DNA from: Adiantum capillus-veneris
Taxonomy: Eukaryota; Streptophyta; Polypodiopsida; Polypodiales; Pteridaceae
Reading direction: 5' to 3'
DNA: 64,000 nucleotides
NCBI GenBank assembly: GCA_014529385.2
Contig: CM043966.1
Coordinates: forward strand, 140,850,211-140,914,210
The position numbers and the translations under genes are program-made. Positions 1 to 11,621 of this stretch are shown in pieces; positions within the stretch are counted from its first letter, which is position 1, and each line of letters opens with the position of its first letter. Under the pieces are notes generated by a model. It had not been told where the DNA came from and did not search any database. It saw only the letters and a list, made by a program, of their open reading frames with translations.

Positions 1-1
1 A

Positions 2-987
2 AGTCATGAAGTTCCTGTAGAAAACAATCATTATTTTGCAGCAGAAGCGTTTGGCTCAAGAGGAGAAGACTACATGTCTAAAGGTGGTAATGTATACCAT
101 CTCGTCATGGGTTTACCTCTAACTACGCACCTGGAAGAATTGACACCTACAACTGTCAATGCAGAAATGAGTGACACACCACATGACACACAACAAGGCA
201 CAACACAACGCACAACATAGAAAGACACGACATAAGTCTCGTGCACCGCACCAGCACAAGACAAAGCTCAAACACACCAAATTGCACAAACAGGGAATAC
301 GTCAGAAGTACCCGCTATGAAGATAGCACAACTTCAAAAAGAACTAGCTCGATCTCAAGAGCTACTTAACAAAGCACAAGAAGTCATATCATCAGGCATT
401 AAACAGATGCCAACATCAGATATGAAACCCTCTCGGATGGGGGGAGTTCAAACTCAAAAAAGAGACCCTATATCTTCAAGAGTGGGATTAAGAAGTTCAC
501 TTTCAAACAAGAAGCAATGTCCTTTCCAGAAACCCAAGTGGAATTTCAAGAAGCATTGGAAGATGCCGAGCCGGAGGAGAGACCACTGGAAATTCACAAT
601 GCCCAATGTAAAAGGTCAGGTCAAGATGTCATTGTGGTCGACAAATACGATAGGCACTATGAAATAGCCGATGTGAAAAATATGGATGAGTTTAGCAATT
701 GTGGGCAACCTGTAAGTCACATACTTGGACCCCGTCCAAAAGCACCATCAAGGGAAACGAAAAACAAAGATTCGGTTCGATCTTCACCCTCGGTGCAGAA
801 CTCGCCAAAATCAACTCGGAAACATAGCCATAAGGCTATGCATAAGCCCCACGTCAAAGACCATATACTGATGGAAGAATTAGCATTACAACTGCTAGAA
901 ATCATGGATAGTGATTTGATCTTGTATGCAAGCAATAATGGAAGCTATGTTCAGCCTCTCAAGGACAAGACGATGAAGGATAAATAG
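2..987 (+). pseudogene. R1 N-terminal Gag-like region, frameshifted
   Basis: A reading frame from position 2 runs in frame 2 to about 667 with stops near 220-240, and coding continues in frame 1 from an ATG at 517 to 987. The segment VVDKYDRHYE resembles AVDKYGREYR in element B, just before the capsid region. The part after 700 is rich in K, S and R. No clear capsid helix pattern is visible here, so the core Gag domain may be lost or very diverged. At least one frameshift and several stops make it non-functional. The Gag assignment rests on the family resemblance only. Confidence 0.45.
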
Positions 988-1036
988 ACGAAGCCAGTGG
1001 ATACACCTAGGTTACTCGTAATCTATAGGTTCATGC

Positions 1037-3667
1037 ATGCAGAAGAGGTCATATCTGTATCTAGATACCACAGGAAACCATTATCAACAGTATTATGGAG
1101 AGCTGCCTCGTCCAAAGGGTGCACATGTTGAGATAACAACATATTGCGACCAATGTGCCATCGGTCATTTAGTGAAGGACTGCCCAACAAAGCTCTACAT
1201 CGAAAAGAAGAAGCAACAAGCCAAAAGCAAAGTTCAGACAGTGACCACAAGGGAACGGAAGCAAGAATCCCCAACAAGAGCTCCGGGAAAGAAGCAAATC
1301 TTGTCACAGAGCACAAAAGATAGGCTCAAGACACAGTTGCTTGAAGTCAAGGGTGTCAACGACATTATCATAGAGAATCAGTCTTTCAAAAAAGATCAAT
1401 TGAACTAGCTGATTCAAGATCGTTTAAGGAACCTCAGTGAGGACAAGTCAAAGCATCCACAAGGTGATGAAGATAAAGCTCGCACTTCAAGGTTCGAGAG
1501 CAAAAGAAGCCAAGATTCTGATGATAGTGAGCCAACACAAGAAGAGGTGGCAGAGGTTAAAAAAAATCTTAGTGCCACGTCACAAGTGGAAGACATGCAA
1601 ATAGAGTCAATGGATGAAGCTGAAAGTCTACCAAATAAATTTTCTATTGTGGACTCTTCATTGGTGATTGAGCAAATCAAAGAGTATGATAAGCTAAAAG
1701 AAGATGTAACTGAAGACATAAAATGCACAGAAGAAAGGGAAATGACTGAGTCCAAGATTGACTACCAAGGACAAGCAATACAGGATATGAATAAATATTT
1801 TCGAGAAGAGACTCTACAAAAACCCATGGAACAATGGGAACCAAAGGCCATGGCGACCATTGCATCAGAAGCAGAGAGTCAACCTCAACATCATGCTACA
1901 CAAGATTCAGAAGATTTCCAAGAAGAAAAGTCACCATTGAATGACCTTCAAGTGCTAGAAGAAGTAAATAGTGACAGAGAGCTTCTGAAATCAAGAATCA
2001 AGGTGTCAAAGTCAGAAACTAGCAATGAACACCAAAAAGCAGCTACAGCAGAAGATAGTAAGCACTTGGGACATGCTACAACTAGTCAAATGACAAAGAA
2101 GTTCAACATACAAGAGGATGACAAAGCCTTCAAGGAACAAAAGTCAAAGAAAAGTACCGAAAGCAACGAGGACATCAACTACTTGGCAGCCAACAAGAAG
2201 ATTAAATTCTCGTTGGATGTGCATGAGAAACTGAAATTCAAATTTATAGCAGAGATAGATTGCACTGCCACGACTAATGTCATGTCTTATGGGCTGTGGT
2301 TACTTCTAGATAAGCCAGAACTGTATGAAATTCAGGTACAAGTTCCTATATCACATGGAATAGCCGTCACAAGTTTAGGGATTGCAAAAGCTACCCTTAC
2401 ACTACAGTAAAAGGTAATCAAAGACAAATTCCTAGTGGTGGATTCCTCCAAAATGAGTACACATTTGATTTTGTCCAAGAACTGGGCAAAAACATTGGCA
2501 GAAGAACGTGAATTTTCAACAATGGTCATCACGACTAGCTCTCAAGAAATCCAGCCTACTACTGCTCCAAGATTATCGGCTTCCGACAAAGGCAAAGCCA
2601 AAATGAGCCCACAAATGTCCTACCAACATAAGCAGCCCCTTAAATCAGAGTCTTCAATCCAACCCACTCAGGTTCAAGACAATGCTTCTATATCAACGGT
2701 CAATACACTTCCACGCCCAAGGCAGACTCCAAAGAAAAATTTTCAACCAAAATACCCTACATTGCGAGATCATCGTCGACAAAAATCTTCAAAGGTCTAC
2801 ATTAAAACTGAAGAAATAAAGGTCAAGGACCCAATATGGGTAAATGAGCCTAGCCAATTGACGAAAGGTAAACACATGGGATGGATAGCCTCCCACTACA
2901 GCTTAGCAGATCAAGGCTATTATGAGGGTCAAAAGAAACTTTGGTTACCAAAACCACAGACCTCGGATTTTGCGGTGGATAAAGGTTTCAAAAAGCATCC
3001 CCAAAAGGAACAAAGCTCATATTTATATCGCCAAAGGAAACCAACCAACAAGGATCACCAAAGGGATGTAGGAAATTTCAAATCCAACTGGCCTTCATAC
3101 CAACATAGGACTTCATCGATAAATAATCCCAAAAATGGCACTCTTGTACATCTCAATACGACATCAAAAACATCATGGGAAGTGCCATCTACAATTCTTC
3201 AAGCTCAAGGTTACTATCAAGGAAATCGGAGAATCTGGCTACCAAAGATGCCAGGTAAACCTTCTTCAAGCAAACGACTTCAGCTTGAAAATAATCTCAA
3301 GTTCACGAAAGGCAAAATCAAGGACAATGTCACAGTCAAGGCAAAGGATATCTGCAAAGACACGCTAATCACACGATGCAGATACAAATGGGTGCCAAAA
3401 GAACAACACATAACGAAGAAGATTGAAGTCATCTCTAGATCTCAAGAAATGTCAAGACATGATAGACAAAGTGTTACGGAGAATGGAGCGAGCCAATCTT
3501 CTCAACCAAGGGACCAACAACAACAAAAAGAAATTTTGACAACCAAGGTCACCCAGGTATGGCAACAGAAACCAATATTGCCATTATGGTCCTTTACAAA
3601 TCCTCTCTTTGAGTATGGGAGTTTTGAATTTCAAAACCTATTCTTGGCCGAAAGCTCCCGAGAGTAA
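1037..3667 (+). pseudogene. R1 knuckle / protease-like / W-x-P-K tail polyprotein
   Basis: One frame of 877 codons is broken only by TAG at 1406-1408 and TAA at 2408-2410. In order it holds a knuckle CDQCAIGHLVKDC (CX2CX3HX4C), a long acidic and lysine-rich linker (about 1415-2200), a retropepsin-like block with IDCTATTNV in place of the usual D-S/T-G, and a basic tail. The tail carries two copies of a QGYY-G-(K/R)-x-W-L-P-K unit (near 2910-2950 and 3210-3245) and a third motif, KWVPK, near 3388. The missing glycine after the protease Asp argues against activity. The tail matches no family I know. The matching frame across two stops suggests a once-continuous protein. Confidence 0.5.
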
Positions 3668-3905
3668 GTCAAGTCGCCATAAAAATCATGGCATAAGAGT
3701 CAAGAGTCGGATAGCTGAGCCACTAAATGAGCAAGCGTCAGACCCAAGCTTCATGTATTAATATTTTTTGTGGTCTATGAGTCTAGATATTTAGATTATA
3801 GCTCAATATGGAAGAGTTGAGCATATTGTAAAATGGAGTCGCTCATGCTGGATAGGTGAGCATAAGAGTCCAAGTCTACTATTTTAAATGGTGGAGTGGC
3901 AGAGT

Positions 3906-5002
3906 AGTCCATCAACCGGTTGAATGTGGCTGTTGCATTGGGCAAGCCAAAAGCCATGACAATGTATTCGTAAAGACCCAACGTAGTGGGAAATGCGGTC
4001 TTTACAATGTCTTGATCAACTATTCTTATTTGATGGTAGCCACTTTTAAGGTCAATCATACTGAAGTAGGTCGACCCTTGTAGCTTATCAAATAGGTCTT
4101 CTACCCGTGGAACAAGAAACCTATTCTTGATAGTGATCCTATTTAGTGCTCTATAGTCGACACACATACGATATGTGCCATCTTTCTTTTGCACTAATAA
4201 CACGGGTGAGAAAAATGGATATGAACTTGGCCTAACCATGCCCTTCTCAACTAACTCATGCACTTGCCGCATAATCTCCTCTTGTTGAGCTTGAGAAACT
4301 CTATAAGGAGGTTTATTAGGCGATGAACTTCCTATAAGAAGTTCAATTGCATGGTCATCATTGCCTTGTTTAGGAGGTAGTTCACAAGGGATGTTGTCAA
4401 TAAAGACATCTTGAAACCCCTTGAGGAAATTGGATAACTTTAATTCTTTGTGATTGTTTATATTTTATTTTGTTAAAGCATTAGATTCATTTTGAGAATC
4501 TTTAACAAAATCATGTACACGGAAATAGAGCTCTTTATTGACTTATTGAAACCTTGCATATGTACAATGGGTATGGTGTTAACCAACTCCTTAGCATCTA
4601 TGTACATATCTTTTTTCCTGTACTGAAAGTAAATTTTACTTTTAGGGAATTTAACATTGGCAGCCATGCGATCAAACCATGGTGCCCCTAGAATTACATC
4701 CTCATGCTTGAGAGGAGAGATAAAGAAGTCCTCTTTGTGCACAAGCTTTGGACATGGAGCCTCAATTTCTCGATTAAGGGAGTGACTGAAGCTTCTTGAC
4801 CCTTGAAAGCACCATCTGTGGGTAGGACATCTCCCATCTCATAGGCTTGGATGTCCAGCTTGGTGGCCAACTCTGTGGATATGAAATTATGAGTAGAACC
4901 AGGGTCAAAGAGAATAAAAGCATCATGTTCTCTTAACTTTCCCCAAGCATGGCATAGAGGAGATCCTTTGTGGTGAGCTTCTCCTTCTTGAATTTCAACC
5001 AA
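3906..5002 (-). pseudogene. D aspartic protease and partial reverse transcriptase
   Basis: The protease shows FDPGSTHNFIS, where D-P-G replaces D-S/T-G, and the C-terminal VILGAPWFDRM block. After a frameshift the RT begins with an ELLIG...PPYRVS lead-in and runs through FFSPVLLVQKKDGTYRMCVDYRALN, SMIDLKSGYHQIR and AFGLPNATATFNRLMD. It ends there, before the catalytic YVDD. The family is Ty3/gypsy pol. Truncation and frameshifts make it a pseudogene. Confidence 0.85.
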
Positions 5003-5059
5003 GGTAGCTCTAGGAGGCTCATGGCGGGTGTTCTTTTGGGGACAAGCACGGTATGCATG

Positions 5060-6414
5060 CCCTTGCTCGTCGCACTTGAAACAACGGTTATCCTTGCGAT
5101 GACACTCAAGCTCTTTAGGAGAGTGTTTGTTTTTGCCTTTGTAAACTCCCTTCTCCTTAGCTTTGTTGTTAATGGGATTTCCCTTAGGAGACTTTTGGAC
5201 ATTTCCTTCCCCTTAAGCTCATTGGAAGCTTGTTTTCTATGGGTTTAGAATTTCTCTTAGCCTTTGTTTGGAAATTGATTCGAGAAGCCACCATAACATG
5301 GTATATAACTTCAGATATAGTGCGTGGACTTTGGGAGTTGACATACTCCACCATTTCTTCAGTTAAGCCTACACAAAATTATTGTTTTTGCCCTCCAAAA
5401 TCCATCTTTTTAAAGATAGTGGATTTGAGATGTAAATCCCAAAACTTGTCTACATATTTGTGAATGGATTCGTAGGGAGAGAGATTCAAGCTTCTCCATT
5501 TGATGAGTAGTTTGTCTTTGGTATCGGTGCTCAAAAATTGCTTCATAATGGAAGCTCCAAAGCTTTCCATGTTTGTGGAGCTTCACCATTGGCCCGTAGG
5601 CTAGACCACCATTGCCTGGCAGACTTTTGAAAGTGCATAGCTACATGGCATAGCTTAGAGGACTCCATGAAGCCCTCATCTCCAAACGCCACATTGAATT
5701 GTTGGATAAAGGCCAAGACTTTGTCCGTAGCACCAAAGGTGCCATCGTAGGTAAGGAAAGAGATGCTCTTTTCTCCCTCCTTGAACTTCTTAAGCTTGGA
5801 TGACCTCTTCCATGCGGCATAGGATTTACTATGGCCTTTTCTTTTTGATGGTTCAAAAGTTTCACCATCGCTTTCTTTAGAAGATGAAGAATTTGAGGAA
5901 GATGGAGAAGAGGGTGACCTCTTTCTCGCCTTTTTCTTGCCTTGGATTTCTCTGTTTGCACCATCACTTTCTTCATAAGAAGAAGAGGATGAAGAAGATG
6001 GAGAAGAGGGTGACCTCTTTCTTGCCTTTTTCTTCTCTTGCTTTTTGTCATCCCTCTTTGAATTATGGTCTAGATAAGTGTGCGATGGTCTTCTCCGTTT
6101 AGAAGGTGATGGAGAGCGTTTAGCCCGCCATCTTCGTGGAGCCATCTCCACAGAGGTGGCAGAAGACTCACTTATTTCTCGTTCCTTCGGTGGGGACTCT
6201 TGAATTCTCCTTTAGGAAGGAGATGCATCATCAAGAAGCAAATTTTGAGCCCTTCGTATGGATCCTCTTCTTCTTCTTGAATCGGAGAGAGACCTCTTTT
6301 GGAAGTCTCACAAGGAGGCTTCGTAGGTACTCTCTCATCATGGTGGGGAGGTTGGAGAATCCCATGAGCACGAAGCTGCCGTTGCACTTCACTTTGGAGG
6401 GATGGATTGCCCAT
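5060..6414 (-). pseudogene. D Gag with basic-serine N-terminus and CCHC knuckle
   Basis: The frame opening at 6414 shifts to the one beginning at 6151, which starts with repeated basic and poly-serine blocks (KKARKRSPSSPSSS appears twice). Then comes a capsid-like domain (FLTYDGTFGATDKVLAFIQQ, ARQWWSSL), which shifts frame again near 5560 and continues as WRSLNLSPYESIHKYVDKF. A zinc knuckle CFKCDEQGHAYRAC (CX2CX4HX4C) is readable on the minus strand near 5040-5085. Gag would package the element RNA. Frameshifts and stops rule out a working protein. Confidence 0.75.
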
Positions 6415-6859
6415 GGCTTGTTGAAGCCTAGAAACAAGCCCGGGGCGGTCACTTTTTAGAATGTGTATGATATCACGTGAGTTAACCGGAGAGGATTATT
6501 AAAAGACCAAAATGTATACATACAGAGGGGGGTGAGGGTTTTTTAAATAGACTCACAGTGTAAGTATAGTATGTATATTGGGGTATTATTAATTACCTCT
6601 TGAATGCACGTGATATAGGGGTCTTTTGATAAGTGACTGCCCCAGGGAAACAAGGTAGTTAACAAGCATAGGGGCATCATTAGTAGCCTTCTCATTAGCA
6701 AAATCAAAGCTATCAACATTAATTTCACTCTCTTTACTATTGTCATCCATTCTAACAACTTTTAGGTGTAAATTTTTTTAGGTGTACTTTGGCATTTCAA
6801 GCTCTAGTTGCTACTCCTCTTTAACCCTTTAAAAAAGCACTGAAGCTACTGTACCCGTG

Positions 6860-6871
6860 GCTCGAATACCA
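6860..6871 (-). other. D primer-binding-site-like sequence
   Basis: The plus strand reads GCTCGAATACCA, matching the complement of the initiator-Met primer site (GCTCTGATACCA) at 10 of 12 positions. It lies about 450 bp upstream of D gag, where a primer site should be. A second, equally imperfect candidate, GCTCTGATATAA, begins near 7168. I cannot tell which, if either, was the real site. Confidence 0.3.
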
Positions 6872-6876
6872 TTAAT

Positions 6877-8870
6877 TGCAAGGAAAAGAAGAGAGGGTCT
6901 TTCAACATCAAAATAGCATCGGCTTTTGTCAAGCTTCTAATAGCTCAATACTGGTTAGGCTGTAGGAAAGCCCCGTAGGACTCCACTATTAAGACCATAG
7001 CACTCGACGGTGATGCCCCGTTATCTGCACGAAGATCTGCACAAAGGTAGGCGCACTGCAAGGCTGAAAAATCCCTATTCTACTTACTCAATTGCAATTT
7101 ATAATAACAACCATTTATAGCTAGCTTGAGGACCTCCATTCTTGAGCAAGAAAAGATAAACCTTGTGCTCTGATATAAATTAACATTTAATGGCCTAGTA
7201 AGTTGTGTGTAGAGAAAATAGCATATACATAGTGAGCATTTCATTAAAATAGATTCCTAATGAGCATAGCTAGAGTGCTTGGGTGGAGAGAGCAACAAAA
7301 AGCATAACACCTAGTTAGATAGGCATGAATAATACTTCAAAAGAGAGAGACACTAAGCTATTGACAACAGTTGAGGACCGGATTTTCATGGAGCCTCCCC
7401 CCCTCCAAAAGGCTTTATAGGTTTCCCCCATCAAGGGAGACATTTCACAATACAATTCTTTGTGTTCCTTCAATAACTAGCTAGTGCCATGAAGATGGAA
7501 ACTTCAAGCACTAAGCAAAACACTTATAAAACACAACATCAATTCCCTCACGGTCTCAGACCCAAGACCTCACACACCTTTAAGGATGGTGAGAGCTAGT
7601 GGGGTATGAGAGTAGATTGAGAGGAAGGAGTAGTCTTACAAGAAAGATGTACATCTCCTCACATAATCACTCATATTAGCATAGAATAGCTTAGTAATTA
7701 GCATGGTAGAGGAGATGAGCATGCATTGAAGCTTGGCTCTTGGCTGGATTTGCATCACAAAGCCAAGAGTAATTGGTGTAGGCCTCGCTTCTCACAAGCT
7801 TGGAGTAGGTGATAAGCTTTCCATTAAAACTTGATAAGGAGAGAGAGAGTCTTCTTGCTTCACACATGGGCTAGTGTGAGTGTTTGTGGAATATTGCCTT
7901 GAGAAATTCAGCCCCCCCTCTCTCTCTCTCTCTTGGTCGACCCCTCATGCAAATTACTCATGTTGACACCCCATTGGACGTCTCCAAGCTTAGCCAATGA
8001 GAATTAAGTATCACAAGTGATAGCCTTCTGACATGTGTCCCCCTTTCCCCTTTTGTGAGATATTTAGGTGATTAATTAATACAACTAAACTCTCAGTCCC
8101 CTTTGTCTCATGGCCAATAGGAATCAAACAAGCCATTGGGCTGTTGAATGCTCATTGGACCCCTTGGGAGATTGTCCAATAGTCTTCTAGAGAGCTTAAT
8201 TCTTATAGGTTATTTTATTAAGTTTTTTTAAATGAATTAAACTAGATTTACTCTAGCCTAATCCTCATTGGTCCACCTCCATGTCCATCCAATAGGATTT
8301 GAGTGCACCTTGTGGGCATCTGGGCCAGGGAGCTGACATGTGTCCCTCATTCCCTTTGTGTAACGGAAGCTTGTGAGTATGTGTGTGTGTTTCTCTCTCA
8401 TCCCCTACTTGCAAGTCTCGCCCCCTCCTTTGTAGGAGTTTTTAACAAAGACTTTTGGTACACACACAAAGCATCCAATTTTCCTAGTGCTTTGACCTTT
8501 GGACACAACCTTTGAATTTTGGAACCATAGCTGAACCTTAGGGTCTTTAAAGACCATTGTTTCACATTGATTTTTTGCAGATGTGCCCCCCCTGGATCCC
8601 TATTTTCTCTCCTTTGGATCCCTACTGTGTCCGGTTTTCCAACTTAACCAATATTCTAGTTTTTCCTCCCCTGGCACTTCCCATATTAAATGATCAGTTT
8701 AACATGAGAAAATCATTTAGGAGAATTAGATATTAGTTATTATGACACTGCTAGTACTCCTCTAAATCTACCAGTCTCAATCTCTAACTCATGTGACGAT
8801 GTGAGCATCTATCCAATAGCACATCGTAATCCATGGGATAGATGAGTGTCCATGTAGGCAGGTCTGATCA
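6877..8870. other. Non-coding stretch, possibly D LTR plus LINE 3' end
   Basis: No convincing coding sequence is seen. The stretch includes a short C-then-CT tract near 7906-7932 and several repeats of CCAATAG/CATTGGAC wording between 7970 and 8300. If the primer site at 6860 is real, an LTR should start near 6877, but no second copy lies in the window to confirm its end. The 3' end of the LINE probably lies in the right part, between about 8560 and 8900; no poly-A/T tail clearly marks it. Confidence 0.4.
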
Positions 8871-9752
8871 CAAAAACATCCTCTATAATCTCAAGGATAT
8901 GTTCTCTATAGAAATCCATCTTTGTGCCAAGCACATACATAGGCTGTATCCATGTCCTTCTAGTGTCTAACTTAATAAAGTCCTATTAGATGAGATAAGT
9001 GATCTCAGTCCGTGTGAGAGACAATGAGGGTGCATCCAGTGCTACTGGAAAGGGGGTAGTCTATCCATGTCAAAACCATGCTTGCATATCAACAAGAGGT
9101 GTCTCCATGTGGTGAGGCAAGAGGTCGAGAAGACTCCAAAGCTAGATGGGAATATCTATCTTTGGGGAGATCCCATATATTGTGCATGAAAGAAATGGAT
9201 CAAGGAGGGTGCATCCAATGAATACTAGAAAGGGGGTAGTCTTTCCATGTCAAAACCATCCAGCTCGAACCAAGATGTCATATGTGCATATCAACAAGAG
9301 GGGTCTCCCTGTGAGACAAGAGGTCGAGAAGACTCCAAAGCTAGATGGGCATATCTATCTCTGGGGAGATCCCATATATTGTGCATGAAATAAACGGATC
9401 AAGTGAGTGCCTCAATGACTAGTGGTGTAACAATGAGCTCTACACAGATAATCTCATGTGATACAAAGGGATTGGCCCTGATCATTCGAGAGATCATAGA
9501 GACCAGAGGCCTCTCCATGCACTTCCATCCATCAATATTGCCATCTCAGCCATGGTGGTCCGGTGATGGCCCCCAAATCTACACCCCATAAGGCATAGCT
9601 GATGTGACCAAAGTGTCAAAAAGTTATAGTTTCACCTGAGGTTCTTGAAATTGAACCTGCAAACACATACTCTCCATCTTCCCTATAGCCGCATATGCTC
9701 TTGTTAGCCTAGCCTCTACTGCTCTCCTCAAAGAAAACATTGGGCCACTAAA
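8870..9752 (-). pseudogene. LINE ORF2 C-terminal region
   Basis: Minus-strand translation gives fragments of a LINE tail, such as FFEESSRG, ISYALWGVDLGA and WMEVHGEASGLYDLSNDQ, interrupted by stops. The ALWGVDLWG-like wording resembles the post-RT region of plant L1 ORF2. The segment is joined to 11865 through the CTAAA target duplication of element T. The left limit is approximate. The assignment rests mainly on its position next to the RT piece. Confidence 0.5.
9029..9400. repeat. Two-copy tandem duplication inside the LINE tail
   Basis: Copy one (about 9029-9199) and copy two (about 9207-9400) share long identical phrases, for example GAAAGGGGGTAGTCT and GAGGTCGAGAAGACTCCAAA. The second copy has about 25-30 extra bases around 9266. 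The period is roughly 180 bp. Divergence between copies is low compared with the decayed LINE, so the duplication may be younger than the LINE insertion. Confidence 0.8.
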
Positions 9753-9984
9753 TGTTGGGTTTCATCCCTTGTCTACTTTGATGTCAGCCCATGGGAACAC
9801 TCCCTTATCATGAACTGCACTCTTTTTCAAAAAATTTGCATGGCTACACATTTGATATATTGTAAGGTTTTTTCGAAGTACAAATATAGCATGTCTTATG
9901 TTGACTCTCTCGTTTTGCTTTTCTACCTTCTCTCTTGCCATGGCTTCTTGTCGCTTACACCCACCATAGCCGCTGCACCCAATA
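9753..9984 (+). repeat. T 5' LTR
   Basis: It starts TGTTGGGTTT, a common copia LTR start, and matches 11622-11864 over nearly its whole length with scattered differences. The element's CTAAA target duplication lies immediately to the left. Confidence 0.85.
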
Positions 9985-9985
9985 C

Positions 9986-9997
9986 TAGTATCAGAGC
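9986..9997 (+). other. T primer binding site (tRNA-iMet)
   Basis: TAGTATCAGAGC differs at one base from the standard initiator-Met primer site TGGTATCAGAGC. It lies one base after the 5' LTR, as expected. Confidence 0.8.
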
Positions 9998-10681
9998 GAG
10001 GTGTTCTTGGTATTGGCAAAGAAAGCTTGGGAAGGTGCTTTTCAAAATGCTGTAGAAGCTGTAGGCGGGGAGCTTCAAGATTTGCAGCTTAACTGCACCT
10101 CAAGACGTAGTGGTGTTCCTGCGCGGGCAAGTGCGTCAAGGCAATCCAAGCCGTAGGTGGGCATCGCCTCTTAATACGTAGCAGAGGTAGCATCCTCAGG
10201 CGGGCAGAGAATTATGCGGGTAGAGAACTATGGAAGCATTCTAAAACGTAGGCCTTTGTGGGTTGGTGAATTGTAGCCTCGACAAGAATCTCAAAACGCC
10301 ATCTTTAGTGCAACTTGGGGAGTTTTGCACTGCAAGGCAGTGGGTGATGCAACTTGGCCAAAGTGGTGGACTTGGCGATAGTGGAAATCTCCATCTAAGG
10401 TGCATAAAAAAGTAATCAAGGGCTTCTCAACACGGCACAAAACTACCCTAAGTAGTCTGCAAATCTATTCAAGAAGCACACCTTTTGGCAACGTACATCA
10501 AACATTGATTGCCTCTTTCCCTAGGCGGTTGAAGCAAAGATAGCAATTTTTATAGTGGGTGAAGCTTTATGACACTCTATTATTAGGTAAATTTTGCTAG
10601 CATATCAAGAGGAAGCTATTAAACGTTTTGTCAGCACAACAATCAAAACACCCCTCTTTAATTTGCAAAAGCATATCAAGT

Positions 10682-11230
10682 ATGGCATCAAAGGTGGATA
10701 AATTCAACCGATTCGTCTTCCACACCTAGAAAATCAAAGTGAAGGACTATTTGATGCGAAAGAACCTATGGAGTATTGTGAAACCCTTATCAACCAATGA
10801 AGCCGGCACATCTCCTCCAGTTAATGTTGAAGCCCCAATGCCAAAAGAAGATCTCAATGCTGTTTTGTTAAAAAGTTTGCCTGATAAATTCCATCAGATT
10901 GTTGTTGTTTTAAAAGAAAAGGTCCATTGCCCTCCTTGGATGGTATCATCAATTCATTGCAGGAAGAAGAAAGAAGGGTATCCCGTACCAATTCTCCCAT
11001 TATTCCTAGTGCATATACAGTCTCCCTTGCAGTGTCCCCCATCAGTTCTTTTGATACTCCCAATGCCTATGTAGTCCACTAATTGTGCTTCTAGTTCAAC
11101 TTCATCTCGACCATCCATTTGTACCAGATCTTGTGCCATTTGTGGGTGCAACAATCACCAAAAGAATCCCTGTGTTCATTGTGGTAAGACAAATCATCCT
11201 TTCAAAAGGGTAAAAATCGAATTCATGTGA
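10682..11230 (+). pseudogene. T mini-Gag with two zinc knuckles
   Basis: From ATG at 10682 one frame of 183 codons runs to TGA at 11228-11230, with two TAG stops at 10727-10729 and 11072-11074. The N-terminal wording, VKDYLMRKNLW then LLKSLPDKFHQIVVVLKEK, matches copia Gag (UBN2-like). The C-terminus has CAICGCNNHQKNPC (CX2CX4HX4C) and a second knuckle, CVHCGKTNHPFKR, lacking its last Cys. Both stops could come from single C-to-T or G-to-A changes in CAG or TGG. Nothing of pol follows. The product would bind RNA in the particle; the stops make it a pseudogene. Confidence 0.75.
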
Positions 11231-11621
11231 TTGATGGAGACACCGAATCTCAAATACTTGTTGTTGATAGTGATGTTTTTTAAATCAACTCTTTTCATGT
11301 TTTGCCTAGTCAAAACAAATTGTATGGGCTATAGACATTGCCACACATGAGTGGTAAGACCTCCCAAACTACCAGTTCTTGTTCAAGTCCTATTTTTGTT
11401 GCACTTTCTATGAGGTTATTAGGTACACCTTAAACCCAAGGTTTGGTAGTGAACCGAAAACTCCATTTGTTATGGTAGTTAATTTGTTGTTGTACCCTAT
11501 CTGTTCAAGGGGGGGTTCACTATCATAGCACGAGGTTATAGATATACCAAAATCCTTGGTTGTGAGAGAACCTAAAACTCACAATTGTCGAGTACACCAA
11601 AAACTCAAGATATCATGAGAG
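11231..11621. other. T 3' non-coding segment
   Basis: No coding sequence is seen between the mini-gag stop and the 3' LTR. A purine run, AAGGGGGGG, near 11509-11517 resembles a polypurine tract but lies about 105 bp before the LTR, so it may be a relic rather than the tract in use. Confidence 0.4.

Larger units (their letters stand above)
1..3905 (+). mobile_element. R1: truncated gag/protease retroelement without polymerase
   Basis: This is a fragment of the same family as element B at 48.7-56.4 kb. It encodes a degenerate Gag-like region with a CX2CX3HX4C knuckle, a protease-like segment and a tail with W-x-P-K motifs. Its non-coding 3' stretch, about 3690-3885, aligns by eye with 54360-54545, including shared phrases such as GAAGAGTTGAGCATAT. 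After about 3905 the sequence becomes a minus-strand gypsy reverse transcriptase, so the R1 3' end and LTR are missing. The left end is cut by the window. No RT or integrase motif is present. Family membership is inferred from shared protein motifs and the shared 3' stretch. Confidence 0.65.
3906..6876 (-). mobile_element. D: truncated Ty3/gypsy element
   Basis: Reading right to left, this remnant shows Gag (6414-5060), a CCHC knuckle, protease (5002-4473) and the first half of reverse transcriptase (to 3906). It stops before the YVDD motif; RNase H and integrase are absent. The RT lead-in DDHAIELLIG and the wording around VCVDYRALN are typical of chromovirus-like gypsy elements. A primer-site-like sequence lies at 6860-6871. 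Several frameshifts separate the blocks. It abuts R1 directly, so one of the two was truncated when they were joined. Confidence 0.8.

Noticed and set aside
8303-8515. Small plus-strand open frame as a host peptide gene
   Set aside because: It is a 70-codon frame in repeat-rich DNA with no supporting motif or homology visible.
11505-11520. AAGGGGGGG as the working polypurine tract of T
   Set aside because: It lies about 105 bp before the 3' LTR start that the target duplication and LTR alignment support.
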